A DNA stretch of 64,000 bases from Pseudomonas fluorescens (GCF_902498065.1 NZ_CABVIR010000001.1:992001-1056000); one strand, 5' to 3'. Counted from the stretch's first letter, positions 46,073 to 55,483 are shown. A program made the numbers and translations. Notes: generated from the sequence alone by a model not told the origin.

Positions 46073-47053
46073 ATGTCATTCATGGAAACCACTGGGCGCC
46101 AAAGCCCCGCCGAATACCGCTCACCCGTAGACACTTCATTTTCCTTGCGCGCTCAGGCCGCCGCGCTCGACCCGCAACTGGCGCAAGCGTTCACGGTCAG
46201 TGCCCGCTGCGGTTGTTTCATGCAGGCCTCGCGCAGTCTCAACATCAAGGCGACTTTGCTGCGCAAGCAGTTGGCGCAACTCGAAGCGCAACTGCAGTGC
46301 GCGTTGTTCAGCCATGGCGACAATGGCGTCGCCCTCAGTCGTGAAGGCTTGCAGCTTCAGGCGCAGCTGATTGCCTTGGCCCATGAACGTGATTTGCCGG
46401 TGATCGAACAACCCTTGGTGCGCCTGGCCGTCGCCGAATCCATCTTGCACGACATTCTCGGTCGTGACCTGGTGGCCTTGCTGCGCCGCAACGCCAGCGT
46501 GCGTCTGGAGATCATTTCCCTCGACAGCGAGCTGGCCCTGCGCGCCGTCAGCGCCGATGTCGTGGTGTGGCTGGCCGGCACCGATTCGCCGCTGCCGGGC
46601 CCGAGTTTTGCCGTCGACGAGCCTCGACGCCTGGCGCAGCTCGACTACCTGCCGCACATTGCCAAGCGTTACTCACGCACCGCGTCGCGCCCGGACAGCC
46701 TCGATGACCTCGCCGATTTCCTGCTGGTGCAATGGCAGCCTCACCTTCAGGTCGAGAGCTTTGTGCCGTGGAATGCGCTGGTGGAGCAGCGCCTGGCCGG
46801 GGTCGTGCAGTTGCATGCCTATGAGCTGATGCTGGAGATGATCCGTTGCAGCGCCTGCATTGGTTTGCTGCCCGGCTACATGAGCCGTTTTGACCGTGGT
46901 CTCATCGCGCTGCCGGGCTTGTTTGGCCAGCCGATGCAGCGTCAGGTGTGGATGGCGGTGAATGTGCAGTCGCAAGAAGAGGCGCAGGTGCAGATGATTG
47001 TCGAGCTGATCCAGAACACCTTCAATGAGCGCCGGGAGTGGTTTGACGGTTGA
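46073..47053 (+). CDS. LysR-type transcriptional regulator
   Basis: 326 residues from ATG 46073, with GGGAG 7 nt upstream. The helix-turn-helix lies at about 38-75 (AFTVSARCGCFMQASRSLNIKAT then LRKQLAQLEAQL), moderately diverged from the LysR norm, and is preceded by a 30-residue disordered head. The substrate-binding domain contains VRLAVAESILHDILGRDLVALL and IGLLPGYMSRFDRGLIALPG. It has no obvious divergent target next to it. Confidence 0.8.
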   Translation: MSFMETTGRQSPAEYRSPVDTSFSLRAQAAALDPQLAQAFTVSARCGCFMQASRSLNIKATLLRKQLAQLEAQLQCALFSHGDNGVALSREGLQLQAQLIALAHERDLPVIEQPLVRLAVAESILHDILGRDLVALLRRNASVRLEIISLDSELALRAVSADVVVWLAGTDSPLPGPSFAVDEPRRLAQLDYLPHIAKRYSRTASRPDSLDDLADFLLVQWQPHLQVESFVPWNALVEQRLAGVVQLHAYELMLEMIRCSACIGLLPGYMSRFDRGLIALPGLFGQPMQRQVWMAVNVQSQEEAQVQMIVELIQNTFNERREWFDG

Positions 47054-47153
47054 GCACTGCCCCAACCTGTGGGAGCGAGCCTTTGGTATTCGCCATGTTG
47101 GAAGATTGCGTTGTAGAGTGAGCGGCCATGTCTGTATCAAGGATGAATCACCC

Positions 47154-47675
47154 ATGTCGGTCACTGACGCTGTCATTACCCTCGAACGCTTTAACGAATC
47201 ACACCTCGAAGGCATCACTGCGCTTTACAACGAGCCGGCGGTTACCCGGCAAGTGCTGCAAATGCCGTTTCAGTCCATCGAGCTCTGGCGCAAACGCCTG
47301 GCGTCGGACAACGAACGCGAAATCAAACTGGTGGCGCTGCATCAGGGCCAGGTGATCGGCAGCATTGGCCTGGAGCAGTTTTCGCGGATCCGTCGCAGTC
47401 ATGCCGGCAGCTTCGGTATGGGCGTCTTGCCGGCGTGGCAGGGCAAGGGCGTTGGTTCGAAGTTGCTGGCCACCGCGCTGGACATCGCCGACAACTGGAT
47501 GAATCTGCAACGGGTCGAGCTGTCGGTGTACGCCGACAACGAAGCGGCCATCGGTCTGTACCGCAAGTTTGGTTTTGAAACCGAAGGCCTGTTTCGCGAC
47601 TACGCCGTGCGTGACGGGCGGCTGGTGGACACCTTGAGCATGGCGCGTCTGCGGCGCACGCCCAAGGCCGGTTGA
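47154..47675 (+). CDS. GNAT acetyltransferase, AaaT/YhhY type
   Basis: 173 residues from ATG 47154. Similar along its length to E. coli YhhY (AaaT), which acetylates L-amino acids such as phenylalanine and methionine. The acetyl-CoA site is LPAWQGKGVGSKLLATALD, with VELSVYADNEAAIGLYRKFGFETEG as the C-terminal core motif. HAGSFGMGVLPA precedes. The substrate in this species is not shown. Confidence 0.85.
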   Translation: MSVTDAVITLERFNESHLEGITALYNEPAVTRQVLQMPFQSIELWRKRLASDNEREIKLVALHQGQVIGSIGLEQFSRIRRSHAGSFGMGVLPAWQGKGVGSKLLATALDIADNWMNLQRVELSVYADNEAAIGLYRKFGFETEGLFRDYAVRDGRLVDTLSMARLRRTPKAG

Positions 47676-47676
47676 T

Positions 47677-48369
47677 TCACTCGCCCAAGGCGAACGCCAC
47701 CGCCGCCTGCGCATGCAGTTCGGTGGTGTCGAGCAGGGGCAGGGCGCTGTGCTCGGGTTTGATCAGCAGGCCGATTTCGGTGCAGCCGAGAATGATGACC
47801 TGGGCGCCACGCCGACCCAGGGATTCGATCACCTGCTGATAAACCCGGCGTGATGCCTCGCTGATCACCCCGACGCACAACTCGTCGTAGATGATCCGGT
47901 GCACGGCTTGACGCTCTTCGGCATCCGGCACCAGCACGGTCAGCCCCATCGATGTCAGGCGTTCCTTGAGGAAGTCCTGTTCCATGGTGAACGCTGTCCC
48001 CAGCAACCCGACGTTTCGCGCACCGGCATCGACCGCCGCCTGTCCGGCCGGATCGGCGATGTGCAGGAACGGAATACTGATCGCCGCCTGAATCTGCCCG
48101 GCCACCTTGTGCATGGTGTTGGTGCACAGCACTACGCAATCGGCGCCGCCAGCTTCCAGCCGCCGCGCGGCATCCACCAGAATCAACGCCGCATCGTCCC
48201 AGCGACCGGCATGCTGCGCCTGTTCGACAGGCCCGAAGTCGACGCTGTACATTAGCAATTTCGCCGAACGCAACGGCCCGAGTTGGTCGCGTACCTGCTG
48301 GTTGATGAGACGGTAATACTCAGCGCTGGACTCCCAGCTCATGCCGCCGATAAGGCCGATGGTGCGCAT
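47677..48369 (-). CDS. Aspartate/glutamate racemase family protein
   Basis: 230 residues from ATG 48367-48369 (MRTIGLIGGMSWESSAEYY). Two catalytic cysteines are present: Cys82 in VLCTNTMH and Cys196 in ILGCTEIG, each followed by Thr. This is the YgeA/RacD amino acid racemase pattern. It interconverts L- and D-aspartate or glutamate. It is divergent from the AraC regulator at 48448, across only 78 bp. Confidence 0.88.
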   Translation of the reverse strand: MRTIGLIGGMSWESSAEYYRLINQQVRDQLGPLRSAKLLMYSVDFGPVEQAQHAGRWDDAALILVDAARRLEAGGADCVVLCTNTMHKVAGQIQAAISIPFLHIADPAGQAAVDAGARNVGLLGTAFTMEQDFLKERLTSMGLTVLVPDAEERQAVHRIIYDELCVGVISEASRRVYQQVIESLGRRGAQVIILGCTEIGLLIKPEHSALPLLDTTELHAQAAVAFALGE

Positions 48370-48447
48370 GGCGTGCTCCTGTTGTTGGCAACCCTTTGAG
48401 TGGGAGTATCCCGTGGCGCCTAGCGGCTTTCTATCAGGAAATTTCAC

Positions 48448-49215
48448 ATGCTGAGCCAACGGTTGTCGGGCGCTAAAGTCAGCCTGCAACTCCTGCCCCG
48501 TGCCGCTTACAGCGCACGCGATCCGGCGCAGTCGCAAACCCTTGGGGTGACGCTGGAACGCCAGCAGGGCGTGCACGCGATTGACTCGGATCGACGGGTG
48601 GATTTCGATACGTTGCCCGGTGTTCTGGCGTATACGCCGGTAGGCGTCGAAGTGTTTTCCGAATCGGCCAGCGGTGGCGAATATTTGCTGATGCAGCTGG
48701 ACGAATCGTTCGCCGATGAGCATTTGCCCGACGTTGGCCATCGCGTACAGTCTTGCGGCAATCGACAGGCGCTGAGCCTGGCGCGCGAAGTGCGGCGTTT
48801 GTTGCTGGCGCCACAACCCGACTTTCTGGCACTGGAGCAATGTGCCCTGGGATTCGTGGGGTTGGCGCAACCGCAGATCGAAAGGGTTCATCGGCCGGCA
48901 CCCGTGGCCCTCGCCAAAGTGCTGGACCTGATCGCCGAACAATTCCATCAGCCCCTCACGCTGCAACAATTGGCGGCAGCCTACGGCCAGAACGAGCTGC
49001 GCTTTCTCCGCGACTTTTCTCGCGCCATCGGCCTGACACCGCACGCTTACCTCGTTGAATTACGACTTCAGGCGGCACGGCGGATGATTGAGTGCACCGG
49101 GCTGAGCCTGGCCGACATCGCCCTCGATGCCGGTTTCACGCATCAGTCGCACATGGGCAGCGCCTTCCGCAAATTCCTCGCCATGACCCCCAGTCAATAC
49201 CGCTCACGCTTTTAG
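48448..49215 (+). CDS. AraC family transcriptional regulator
   Basis: 255 residues. The N-terminal part is a cupin-like sensing domain (AARRGVTLERQQGVHAIDSDRR-like, weakly conserved). The C-terminal double helix-turn-helix (about 150-255) has LTLQQLAAAYGQNELRFLRDF and LADIALDAGFTHQSHMGSAFRKFLAMTPSQYR, the canonical AraC signature. Its proximity to the racemase gene suggests it may control it. Effector unknown. Confidence 0.88.
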   Translation: MLSQRLSGAKVSLQLLPRAAYSARDPAQSQTLGVTLERQQGVHAIDSDRRVDFDTLPGVLAYTPVGVEVFSESASGGEYLLMQLDESFADEHLPDVGHRVQSCGNRQALSLAREVRRLLLAPQPDFLALEQCALGFVGLAQPQIERVHRPAPVALAKVLDLIAEQFHQPLTLQQLAAAYGQNELRFLRDFSRAIGLTPHAYLVELRLQAARRMIECTGLSLADIALDAGFTHQSHMGSAFRKFLAMTPSQYRSRF

Positions 49216-49285
49216 TCGTACGTCCGCGGCGCGCATCTGCCATGCTCAAAGTCCGCAGCACTGCTTCAACCAAAGGAACACCGCA

Positions 49286-49780
49286 ATGGATGACGTACAG
49301 CAACTGGGCGAGATGCTTCGCCACTACGCAGACAGCGAAGCGCACAAAAAACAACTGTTCGAGTCGCAATCGGCCGTGTGGACGACGCGCATTGGCGAAC
49401 TGTTCGATCAGATCCAGCAATGGCTGGAGCCGGTCCAGGCGCCAAACCTGCTGGAAGTCAGCCGTGAGGCGTATGTCGCCTCGGGGCCTAGCGTTCCAGT
49501 CGAGACTTCCACGTTCAAGACCGAGAAACTGGGCATCGTGATCGCCGGCAAACCCGTGGAGTTCGTGCCGGACGTGATGGGCGCCGGGGGGCAGATTTCC
49601 CTGGCGGTGATGGGTTTGACCGCCGCGCGGTATGGCAGCATTTCGCTGGTGTGCCTGCCGCCGTCCGACAACTGGCAGTGGCGCAAGACCAATGGCTTGA
49701 AAGACCCGGACACCTTCGCCTTCGATGCGAATTTTCTGGCGCAGCAGTTGCAGAGTCTGATCCCCCGCGATCGGGGTTGA
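49286..49780 (+). CDS. Hypothetical protein
   Basis: 164 residues, ATG 49286 behind AAAGGAAC. An N-terminal helical part (MDDVQQLGEMLRHYADSEAHKKQLFESQSAVWTTRI) is followed by a beta-rich part with FKTEKLGIVIAGKPVEFVPDVM and GQISLAVMGLTAARYGSISLVCLPPSDNW, then QWRKTNGLKDPDTFAFDANFL. No recognised domain, signal or membrane segment. Upstream 70 bp carry no clear promoter. Confidence 0.65.
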   Translation: MDDVQQLGEMLRHYADSEAHKKQLFESQSAVWTTRIGELFDQIQQWLEPVQAPNLLEVSREAYVASGPSVPVETSTFKTEKLGIVIAGKPVEFVPDVMGAGGQISLAVMGLTAARYGSISLVCLPPSDNWQWRKTNGLKDPDTFAFDANFLAQQLQSLIPRDRG

Positions 49781-49802
49781 ATTCTCAGAGGCTGACACAT
49801 AA

Positions 49803-49897
49803 CCCTGTGGGAGCGGGCTTGCCCGCGATGACGGCGTCACATTCAACACACTCGTTGACTGACATTCCGCTATCGCGGGCAAGCCCGCTCCCACAGT
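49803..49897. repeat. REP doublet (BIME)
   Basis: Inverted copies: CTGTGGGAGCGGGCTTGCCC at 49805 and GGGCAAGCCCGCTCCCACAG ending about 49896. They lie between the convergent hypothetical gene and the ccoN cluster. Confidence 0.9.
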
Positions 49898-49910
49898 GAT
49901 GGGCGGTGAT

Positions 49911-50132
49911 TCAGAGTTCGAGGTTTATCCATCCCGGTTTCGGCTCTTCCGGCGCCACCGCTTTCACCACTTTCCCCGTCGCCAACTCCACCCGACGCGC
50001 CACCTCCGGGTCATCGGCAAACGGGATCAGACTCGCCTCTTCCAGACTCTGCTCGGTCTGCTGCTTCAGGCAGTACTCGACCGCCAGCCAAAGCCCCGCC
50101 ACGCCCAAGCCATTCAACACTATCTCGATCAT
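49911..50132 (-). CDS. Small single-span membrane protein beside orphan CcoN
   Basis: 73 residues. One membrane helix at the N-terminus (IEIVLNGLGVAGLWLAVEY), then a charged tail ending in Pro/Lys (VKAVAPEEPKPGWINLEL). It follows the orphan ccoN gene by 15 bp on the same strand. The place and size recall the small subunits (CcoQ-like) of cbb3 oxidase, but no real sequence similarity is visible. Confidence 0.7.
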   Translation of the reverse strand: MIEIVLNGLGVAGLWLAVEYCLKQQTEQSLEEASLIPFADDPEVARRVELATGKVVKAVAPEEPKPGWINLEL

Positions 50133-50147
50133 CTCAAGTTCCTCGCC

Positions 50148-51575
50148 TCAGGCAATCTGCGCTTCACGTTCAGCCATCGCCACGTCGCAAACCCGCACGG
50201 TGCGCCAGGCGTTGTACGCCATCAGCAGCATGCCGCTGAGGAAGAACACGCCGCCGGCAAATCGCACCACAAACCCCGGATGGCTGGCCTGCAAGGCCTC
50301 GACGAAGGAGTAGGTCAGCGTGCCGTCGTCGTTGATCGCGCGCCACATCAGGCCCTGGGTGATGCCGTTGACCCACATCGAGGCGATGTACAGCACGGTG
50401 CCGATGGTTGCCAGCCAGAAATGCAGGTTGATCAGCGGCGTGCTGTACATCTGCTCGCGGCCGAAGATTTTCGGAATCATGTGGTAGACCGCGCCGAAGG
50501 TGATCATCGCCACCCAGCCGAGTGCGCCGGCGTGCACGTGGCCGATGGTCCAGTCGGTGTAGTGGGAGAGGGCGTTCACGGTTTTGATCGCCATCATCGG
50601 CCCCTCGAAGGTCGACATGCCGTAGAAGGCCAGCGACAGCACCAGAAAACGCAAAATCGGATCGGTACGCAACTTATGCCAGGCGCCTGAGAGCGTCATC
50701 ATTCCGTTGATCATGCCGCCCCAACTCGGCGCCAACAGGATCAACGACATGGCCATGCCCAGCGACTGCGCCCAGTCCGGCAACGCGGTGTAGTGCAAAT
50801 GGTGCGGGCCGGCCCAGATGTACAGGGTGATCAATGCCCAGAAATGCACGATGGACAAGCGATAGGAATACACCGGCCGCCCGACCTGTTTCGGCACGAA
50901 GTAATACATCATCCCGAGGAACCCGGTGGTCAGGAAAAACCCCACCGCGTTGTGCCCGTACCACCACTGCACCATGGCGTCGGTGGCGCCGGAATACACC
51001 GGATAGGATTTGAACCAGTCCACCGGAATCGACAGGTGATTGACCACGTGCAACATGGCGATCACCACGATGAACGCGCCAAAGAACCAGTTGCCGACGT
51101 AGATGTGTTGGGTCTTGCGCTGCACCACGGTGGTGAAAAACACCACGGCGTACGCGACCCAGACCACGGTCATCCACACCGCGCCGGAGAACTCGATCTC
51201 GGCGTATTCCTTGGTGGTGGTGTACCCCAGCGGCAGGGTGATCAGCATCACCACGATCACCGACTGCCACCCCCAGAAAGTGAAGGCAGCGAGGGTATCC
51301 GAGTACAGCCGCACCTGGCAGGTACGCTGCACCGCGTAATAACTGGCGGCGAACTGCGCGCTACCGGCAAAGCCGAAAATCACCAGGCTGGTGTGCAGCG
51401 GACGCAAACGCCCGAACGAGGTCCACGGCAGGTCGAGGTTCATCTCGGGCCACACCAGTTGCGAGGCGATCCACACCCCCATCGCCATCCCCACGACGCC
51501 CCAGAAAATGGTCGCCACGACGAATTGGCGGACGACCTTGTAGTTATAGGCCTGTCCGATTATTGCTGTGCTCAT
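50148..51575 (-). CDS. ccoN: cbb3-type cytochrome c oxidase catalytic subunit, orphan (CcoN4-like)
   Basis: 475 residues from ATG 51573-51575 ([13 protein letters not shown]). 12 membrane helices typical of haem-copper oxidase subunit I. The haem and copper His ligands are visible in [41 protein letters not shown] and [10 protein letters not shown]. There are no ccoO or ccoP genes nearby, so this is an isolated catalytic subunit that would need to pair with subunits encoded elsewhere. In Pseudomonas the orphan ccoN forms have been linked to changed oxygen affinity and tolerance of nitrite or cyanide. Divergent from the sirohaem reductase gene at 51839. Confidence 0.92.
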   Translation of the reverse strand: MSTAIIGQAYNYKVVRQFVVATIFWGVVGMAMGVWIASQLVWPEMNLDLPWTSFGRLRPLHTSLVIFGFAGSAQFAASYYAVQRTCQVRLYSDTLAAFTFWGWQSVIVVMLITLPLGYTTTKEYAEIEFSGAVWMTVVWVAYAVVFFTTVVQRKTQHIYVGNWFFGAFIVVIAMLHVVNHLSIPVDWFKSYPVYSGATDAMVQWWYGHNAVGFFLTTGFLGMMYYFVPKQVGRPVYSYRLSIVHFWALITLYIWAGPHHLHYTALPDWAQSLGMAMSLILLAPSWGGMINGMMTLSGAWHKLRTDPILRFLVLSLAFYGMSTFEGPMMAIKTVNALSHYTDWTIGHVHAGALGWVAMITFGAVYHMIPKIFGREQMYSTPLINLHFWLATIGTVLYIASMWVNGITQGLMWRAINDDGTLTYSFVEALQASHPGFVVRFAGGVFFLSGMLLMAYNAWRTVRVCDVAMAEREAQIA

Positions 51576-51731
51576 GGTCAATGCTTCCACGGTTGCAAAG
51601 TCTTGCCAGGCCACCCGGACTGGCATGCAACCCACTGTAGAAACCCGCGCGTAAACAAAACAGACTCAGAAAAACCGAGTTTATGCGGATCAGATACAAC
51701 GCTTGCCTGCGGTCCTTGCCCGCATTCTGAT

Positions 51732-51764
51732 ACGGTTTTTTACCGTTTAGCTGAATCTGTAACG
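51732..51764. promoter_or_regulatory. Palindrome and ATCTGTAACG element in the ccoN/reductase divergent promoter
   Basis: ACGGT-N5-ACCGT at 51732-51746 is a 5-bp inverted repeat. ATCTGTAACG follows at 51755-51764, matching the element at 45495-45504. A regulator site is suspected. No FNR/ANR box (TTGAT-N4-ATCAA) was found. Confidence 0.35.
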
Positions 51765-51838
51765 TACTGCGCCGCAGGTCCATAGTCACACCCAGAAAAC
51801 GAGCCGCAGAGCCCGTCCCATCCTGATGAGGTAGCCAC

Positions 51839-53512
51839 ATGTATCAGTACGACGACTATGACCGGGCGCTGGTCTTCGAGCGCGTTGCGCAGTTTCGCGA
51901 TCAGGTCGAACGCTTCACGGCGGGTGAGTTGAGCGAAGAAGAATTCCTGCCGTTGCGCTTGCAGAACGGCCTGTATATGCAAAAGCACGCTTACATGCTG
52001 CGCGTGGCGATTCCTTACGGCACGTTGAGCGCGCCACAGATGCGAACGCTGGCGAGCATCGCCCGGGATTACGATCGGGGTTACGGCCACTTCACTACCC
52101 GGCAGAACATGCAGTTCAACTGGATCGAACTGGCCCAGGTGCCGGAGATTCTCGAGCGCCTGGCCGAGGTGGAAATGCACGCCATCCAGACCTCTGGCAA
52201 CTGTGTGCGCAACATCACCACCGAAGCCTTCGCCGGGGTGGCCGCCGACGAACTGATCGACCCGCGACCGCTGGCGGAAATCCTGCGCCAGTGGTCGACG
52301 ATCAACCCGGAATTCCTGTTTCTGCCGCGCAAGTTCAAGATCGCCATCTGTTCGGCCGTACAAGACCGCGCGGCGATCATGATGCACGACATCGGCCTCT
52401 ATCTTTACCCCGACGCCGACGGGCAAATGCTCCTGCGAGTCATCGTTGGCGGTGGTTTGGGGCGCACGCCGATTCTTGGTCTGCAGATTCGCGAAGGCTT
52501 GCCGTGGCAGCATCTGCTGTCGTATGTCGAAGCGGTGCTGCGGGTCTACAACCGCCATGGCCGGCGAGACAACAAGTACAAGGCGCGGATCAAAATTCTG
52601 GTCAAGGCGCTCGGCATCGAAGCCTTTGCCAGGGAAGTGGAGGAGGAGTGGCAGTACCTCAAGGACGGGCCGGCGCAATTGACCGGTGACGAATATGAGC
52701 GTGTTGCCAGTGCCTTCGTGCCGCCGGATTACCGTTCGCTGCATGGCACCGACCTCGAATTTGGCACACGTCTGGCGGAAAACCCGGCGTTCGCCCGCTG
52801 GGTGTCGCGCAACGTCGAGCCGCACAAGGTGCCGGGTTACGCCAGTGTGGTGCTGTCGACCAAACCGGGCAGTGCTTCGCCGCCGGGTGATGTCACCGGC
52901 GAGCAAATGGATGCTGTGGCCGACTGGTCCGAGCAGTTCGGTTTCGGCGAGATTCGCATTGCCCATGAACAGAACATTGTCCTGCCGGACGTGCCGAAGT
53001 CGGACCTGTTCACGCTCTGGCGTGTGGCCTGCGAGCACGGATTGGGCAGTGCCAATGTCGGCTTGCTGACCGACATCATCGCGTGCCCCGGTGGCGATTT
53101 TTGCGCGTTGGCCAACGCCAAGTCGATCCCGATCGCACAAGGCATTCAGGCACGCTTTGACGACTTGGATTACCTGCATGATCTGGGCGATATCAGCCTC
53201 AACATTTCCGGTTGCATGAACGCCTGCGGCCACCACCACATCGGCAATATCGGCATTCTGGGCGTCGACAAGAACGGCAGCGAGTGGTACCAGATCACTC
53301 TCGGCGGCGCTCAGGGCAAGCACAGCGCGCTGGGCAAAGTTATTGGCCCATCCTTCAGTGCTGCCGAAGTGCCCGGCGTGATTGAGCAGATCATCGCCAC
53401 GTTCGTGCGTTACCGCGAGAGTGAGGAGCTGTTCGTCGACACCCTGCAGCGCCTCGGTCTGGAGCCGTTCAAGGAGGCGGTCTATCCGAAGCTGCTGGAG
53501 GTGTCGGCATGA
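51839..53512 (+). CDS. Sirohaem nitrite/sulfite reductase
   Basis: 557 residues. The [4Fe-4S]-sirohaem ligands are Cys416 and Cys422 in CPGGDFC and Cys459 and Cys463 in GCMNACGHHHIG, the classic C-X5-C and C-X3-C pattern. Three tandem ferredoxin-reductase-like halves include YGHFTTRQNMQFNWIEL and LPRKFKIAICSA. It reduces sulfite to sulfide or nitrite to ammonia by six electrons. Pseudomonas copies with this context (DUF934 next to it) are the assimilatory sulfite reductase type. It shares its promoter region with ccoN. Confidence 0.9.
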   Translation: MYQYDDYDRALVFERVAQFRDQVERFTAGELSEEEFLPLRLQNGLYMQKHAYMLRVAIPYGTLSAPQMRTLASIARDYDRGYGHFTTRQNMQFNWIELAQVPEILERLAEVEMHAIQTSGNCVRNITTEAFAGVAADELIDPRPLAEILRQWSTINPEFLFLPRKFKIAICSAVQDRAAIMMHDIGLYLYPDADGQMLLRVIVGGGLGRTPILGLQIREGLPWQHLLSYVEAVLRVYNRHGRRDNKYKARIKILVKALGIEAFAREVEEEWQYLKDGPAQLTGDEYERVASAFVPPDYRSLHGTDLEFGTRLAENPAFARWVSRNVEPHKVPGYASVVLSTKPGSASPPGDVTGEQMDAVADWSEQFGFGEIRIAHEQNIVLPDVPKSDLFTLWRVACEHGLGSANVGLLTDIIACPGGDFCALANAKSIPIAQGIQARFDDLDYLHDLGDISLNISGCMNACGHHHIGNIGILGVDKNGSEWYQITLGGAQGKHSALGKVIGPSFSAAEVPGVIEQIIATFVRYRESEELFVDTLQRLGLEPFKEAVYPKLLEVSA

Positions 53513-53988
53513 ACAATCTGCTGCGACTGGAGGGCGGTGTGGCGCGGATCGATGGCGCCGATCCGTGGACTCTCGTCAGGGACCTCGCTGCCGGATGGCC
53601 CTCAGGTCCGGTTATTGTGCCGCTGGCCTGCTGGCTGCAAGCGCCCAAACAGCATGGCGTGTGGCTGGGGCCGGACGATGAAGTGGAAAGCCTCAAGCCG
53701 TGGTTCGACCAACTGCCGCTGATTGCACTGGATTTCCCGAGTTTTCGCGACGGTCGTGGTTACAGCCAGGCCTATTTGCTGCGTACCCGATTGGGCTGGG
53801 CCGGCGAATTACGTGCGATCGGTGATGTTCTGCGCGATCAACTCAGCCATATGCGCCAATGCGGATTCGACAGTTTTGCGGTGCGCGAAGACAAGTCCGC
53901 CGAAGACGCGCTCAAGGGCCTCGTCGGCATGAGCGTGTTGTATGGGCGTTCGGTGATTGAGCCGCGACCGTTGTTTCGGCGCCGTTAG
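53509..53988 (+). CDS. DUF934 family protein (sulfite-reductase partner)
   Basis: 159 residues, start ATG overlapping the reductase stop by 4 bp. Contains the family sequence SLKPWFDQLPLIALDFPSFRDGRGYSQAYLLRTRLGW and ends with the conserved GMSVLYGRSVIEPRPLF. DUF934 proteins occur beside sirohaem sulfite reductases and are expected to help in electron transfer or maturation. Their chemistry is not known. Confidence 0.9.
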   Translation: MNNLLRLEGGVARIDGADPWTLVRDLAAGWPSGPVIVPLACWLQAPKQHGVWLGPDDEVESLKPWFDQLPLIALDFPSFRDGRGYSQAYLLRTRLGWAGELRAIGDVLRDQLSHMRQCGFDSFAVREDKSAEDALKGLVGMSVLYGRSVIEPRPLFRRR

Positions 53989-54254
53989 ACAATGTCGAAG
54001 ATCAAAGAATCGTCGCCTTCAAGTGCCTTCGCGAGCAGGCGCGTCCGATGGAGATCTACGATTCGGCATTGCGACTTCCAAAGTCCGGGTGCGTTTGCCG
54101 TCAGGCGTGCGTACACGTTCGATTCAGTTTCGCCGGAGGGTGGCGGCAGCGATGGATGAATATTGTGATTCTGCACAACAAAGTGCGCGGCATTGGCTAT
54201 ACCTGTTAAACCCGGTTTCCAAATCGTAGTCGACCGCCCTACAGGAGTTACCGC

Positions 54255-54926
54255 ATGAAGTTTGCATTAATGATGAGCACACTGTGCATTGCCTCGATCG
54301 GCTTAGTTGGCTGCGCCAGCAAGAAGGTCGAGCCGGACCAGTATTCGGGGTTTCTCAAGGATTACAGCCAGCTCAAGGAAGCCCAGTCACCTTCGGGGGC
54401 GGTGGTGATGCGCTGGGTCGATCCAAAGCTCGACATCAACAAATTCAAAAGCGTGTACATCGAACCGACGCAGCTGTATCCCAAGCCTCAGGCGACTGTA
54501 AAAATTCCTCAGGCCACCCTGAACGGGATCACCAGTTACTACGATCAGGCGCTCAAACGTGAAATCGGCAAATCCCTGCCGCTGGCCTCCGGCCCTGGCC
54601 CGGGTGTGATGGTGGTGCGCGCGGCGATCACTGCCGTCAGCAGCAAGACCGAAGGACTGAAGCCTTATGAAGTGATCCCGATTGCGCTGGTCGCGGCGGC
54701 GGTGAGTACCGCCAGCGGGATTCGTGATCAGCAAACAGACCTGGCTACGGAGGCGGTATTTCTCGATGGCGGCAACAATAATGTTTTGGCCCAGGTTGTG
54801 CGCAAAGGCACCGGTAAACCGTTGGAAAATGAATCGCAGGTGATGAAGGCCGATGACGTGAAAGGCGTGATCGATGGCTGGGCTTCGGATATGCATCAGT
54901 CGTATCTGAAGCTTAAATCCAAGTGA
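54255..54926 (+). CDS. DUF3313 lipoprotein
   Basis: 223 residues. MKFALMMSTLCIASIGLVGC ends in lipobox LVGC with Cys20. The mature part carries PDQYSGFLKDYSQLKEAQS and MRWVDPKLDINKFKSVYIEP, the opening of DUF3313, and a centre with ALKREIGKSLPLASGPGPGVMVVRAAITAVSSK. The family is of unknown function. The preceding 266 bp (53989-54254) carry no gene I can support. Confidence 0.85.
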   Translation: MKFALMMSTLCIASIGLVGCASKKVEPDQYSGFLKDYSQLKEAQSPSGAVVMRWVDPKLDINKFKSVYIEPTQLYPKPQATVKIPQATLNGITSYYDQALKREIGKSLPLASGPGPGVMVVRAAITAVSSKTEGLKPYEVIPIALVAAAVSTASGIRDQQTDLATEAVFLDGGNNNVLAQVVRKGTGKPLENESQVMKADDVKGVIDGWASDMHQSYLKLKSK

Positions 54927-54977
54927 TGTATCGGGGCTGATGACCTCTTCGTCGCAGTTTGGTCCGGAACCCGTTTA

Positions 54978-55020
54978 CTCCCACATTGGATTTGTGATCG
55001 ACACAGATCCAATGTGGGAG
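54978..55020. repeat. Perfect 14-bp inverted repeat
   Basis: CTCCCACATTGGAT at 54978-54991 and ATCCAATGTGGGAG at 55007-55020, with a 15-bp spacer. It shares the GTGGGAG edge of REPs but not their core. Likely a convergent terminator or a decayed REP. Confidence 0.7.
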
Positions 55021-55057
55021 CCCGCTCGCGGTGGCGGACCAACAATCGCCGCATCAC

Positions 55058-55483
55058 TCAGCGCTTGTTCATTTGCTCACGCTGCCGCTCCTCCTGCTCC
55101 CGCAGTTCTGGCGTGAACTCGGCGCCAAAATCCTCCGCCTCGAACACTTGGCGAATTTCGATTTCGGCTTCGGTGCCTGGCATCGGGTTGGGGCAGCGCT
55201 TGACCCATTCGATGGCTTCTTCTTTTGACTTCACTTGCCACAGCCAGTAACCAGCGATCAATTCCTTGGTTTCGATAAACGGGCCGTCGATCACCGAGCG
55301 TTTGTCACCCGAAAAGCGTACGCGCGCGCCTTTACTGCTCGGGTGCAGGCCTTCTCCCGCCAGCATGATCCCGGCTTTGACCAGTTCCTCGTTGTAATTG
55401 CCCATCGCGGTCAGCAGTTCTTCACTGGGCATGACACCGGCCTCGGAGTCGGGGCTGGCTTTGACAATGATCATGAATCGCAT
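55058..55483 (-). CDS. YCII-related domain protein
   Basis: 141 residues from ATG 55481-55483 (MRFMIIVKASPDSEAG). The YCII-like fold has GAGVMPSEELLTAM near its start, then VIDGPFIETKELIAGYWLWQVKSKEEAIEWVKRCP, in which DGPFIETKE is the DGPFAETKE signature of this family. A highly charged tail follows (QVFEAEDFGAEFTPELREQEERQRE). Often near sigma-70 ECF genes, but none is here. Confidence 0.87.
   Translation of the reverse strand: MRFMIIVKASPDSEAGVMPSEELLTAMGNYNEELVKAGIMLAGEGLHPSSKGARVRFSGDKRSVIDGPFIETKELIAGYWLWQVKSKEEAIEWVKRCPNPMPGTEAEIEIRQVFEAEDFGAEFTPELREQEERQREQMNKR

Noticed and set aside
51576..51838. FNR/ANR box for the orphan ccoN
   Set aside because: No TTGAT-N4-ATCAA or close match is present in the divergent region; only a partial GGATCAGATAC resembles it.
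53957..54229. Short open frames on both strands after the DUF934 gene
   Set aside because: No ribosome site, no domain, and they overlap the end of the DUF934 gene.
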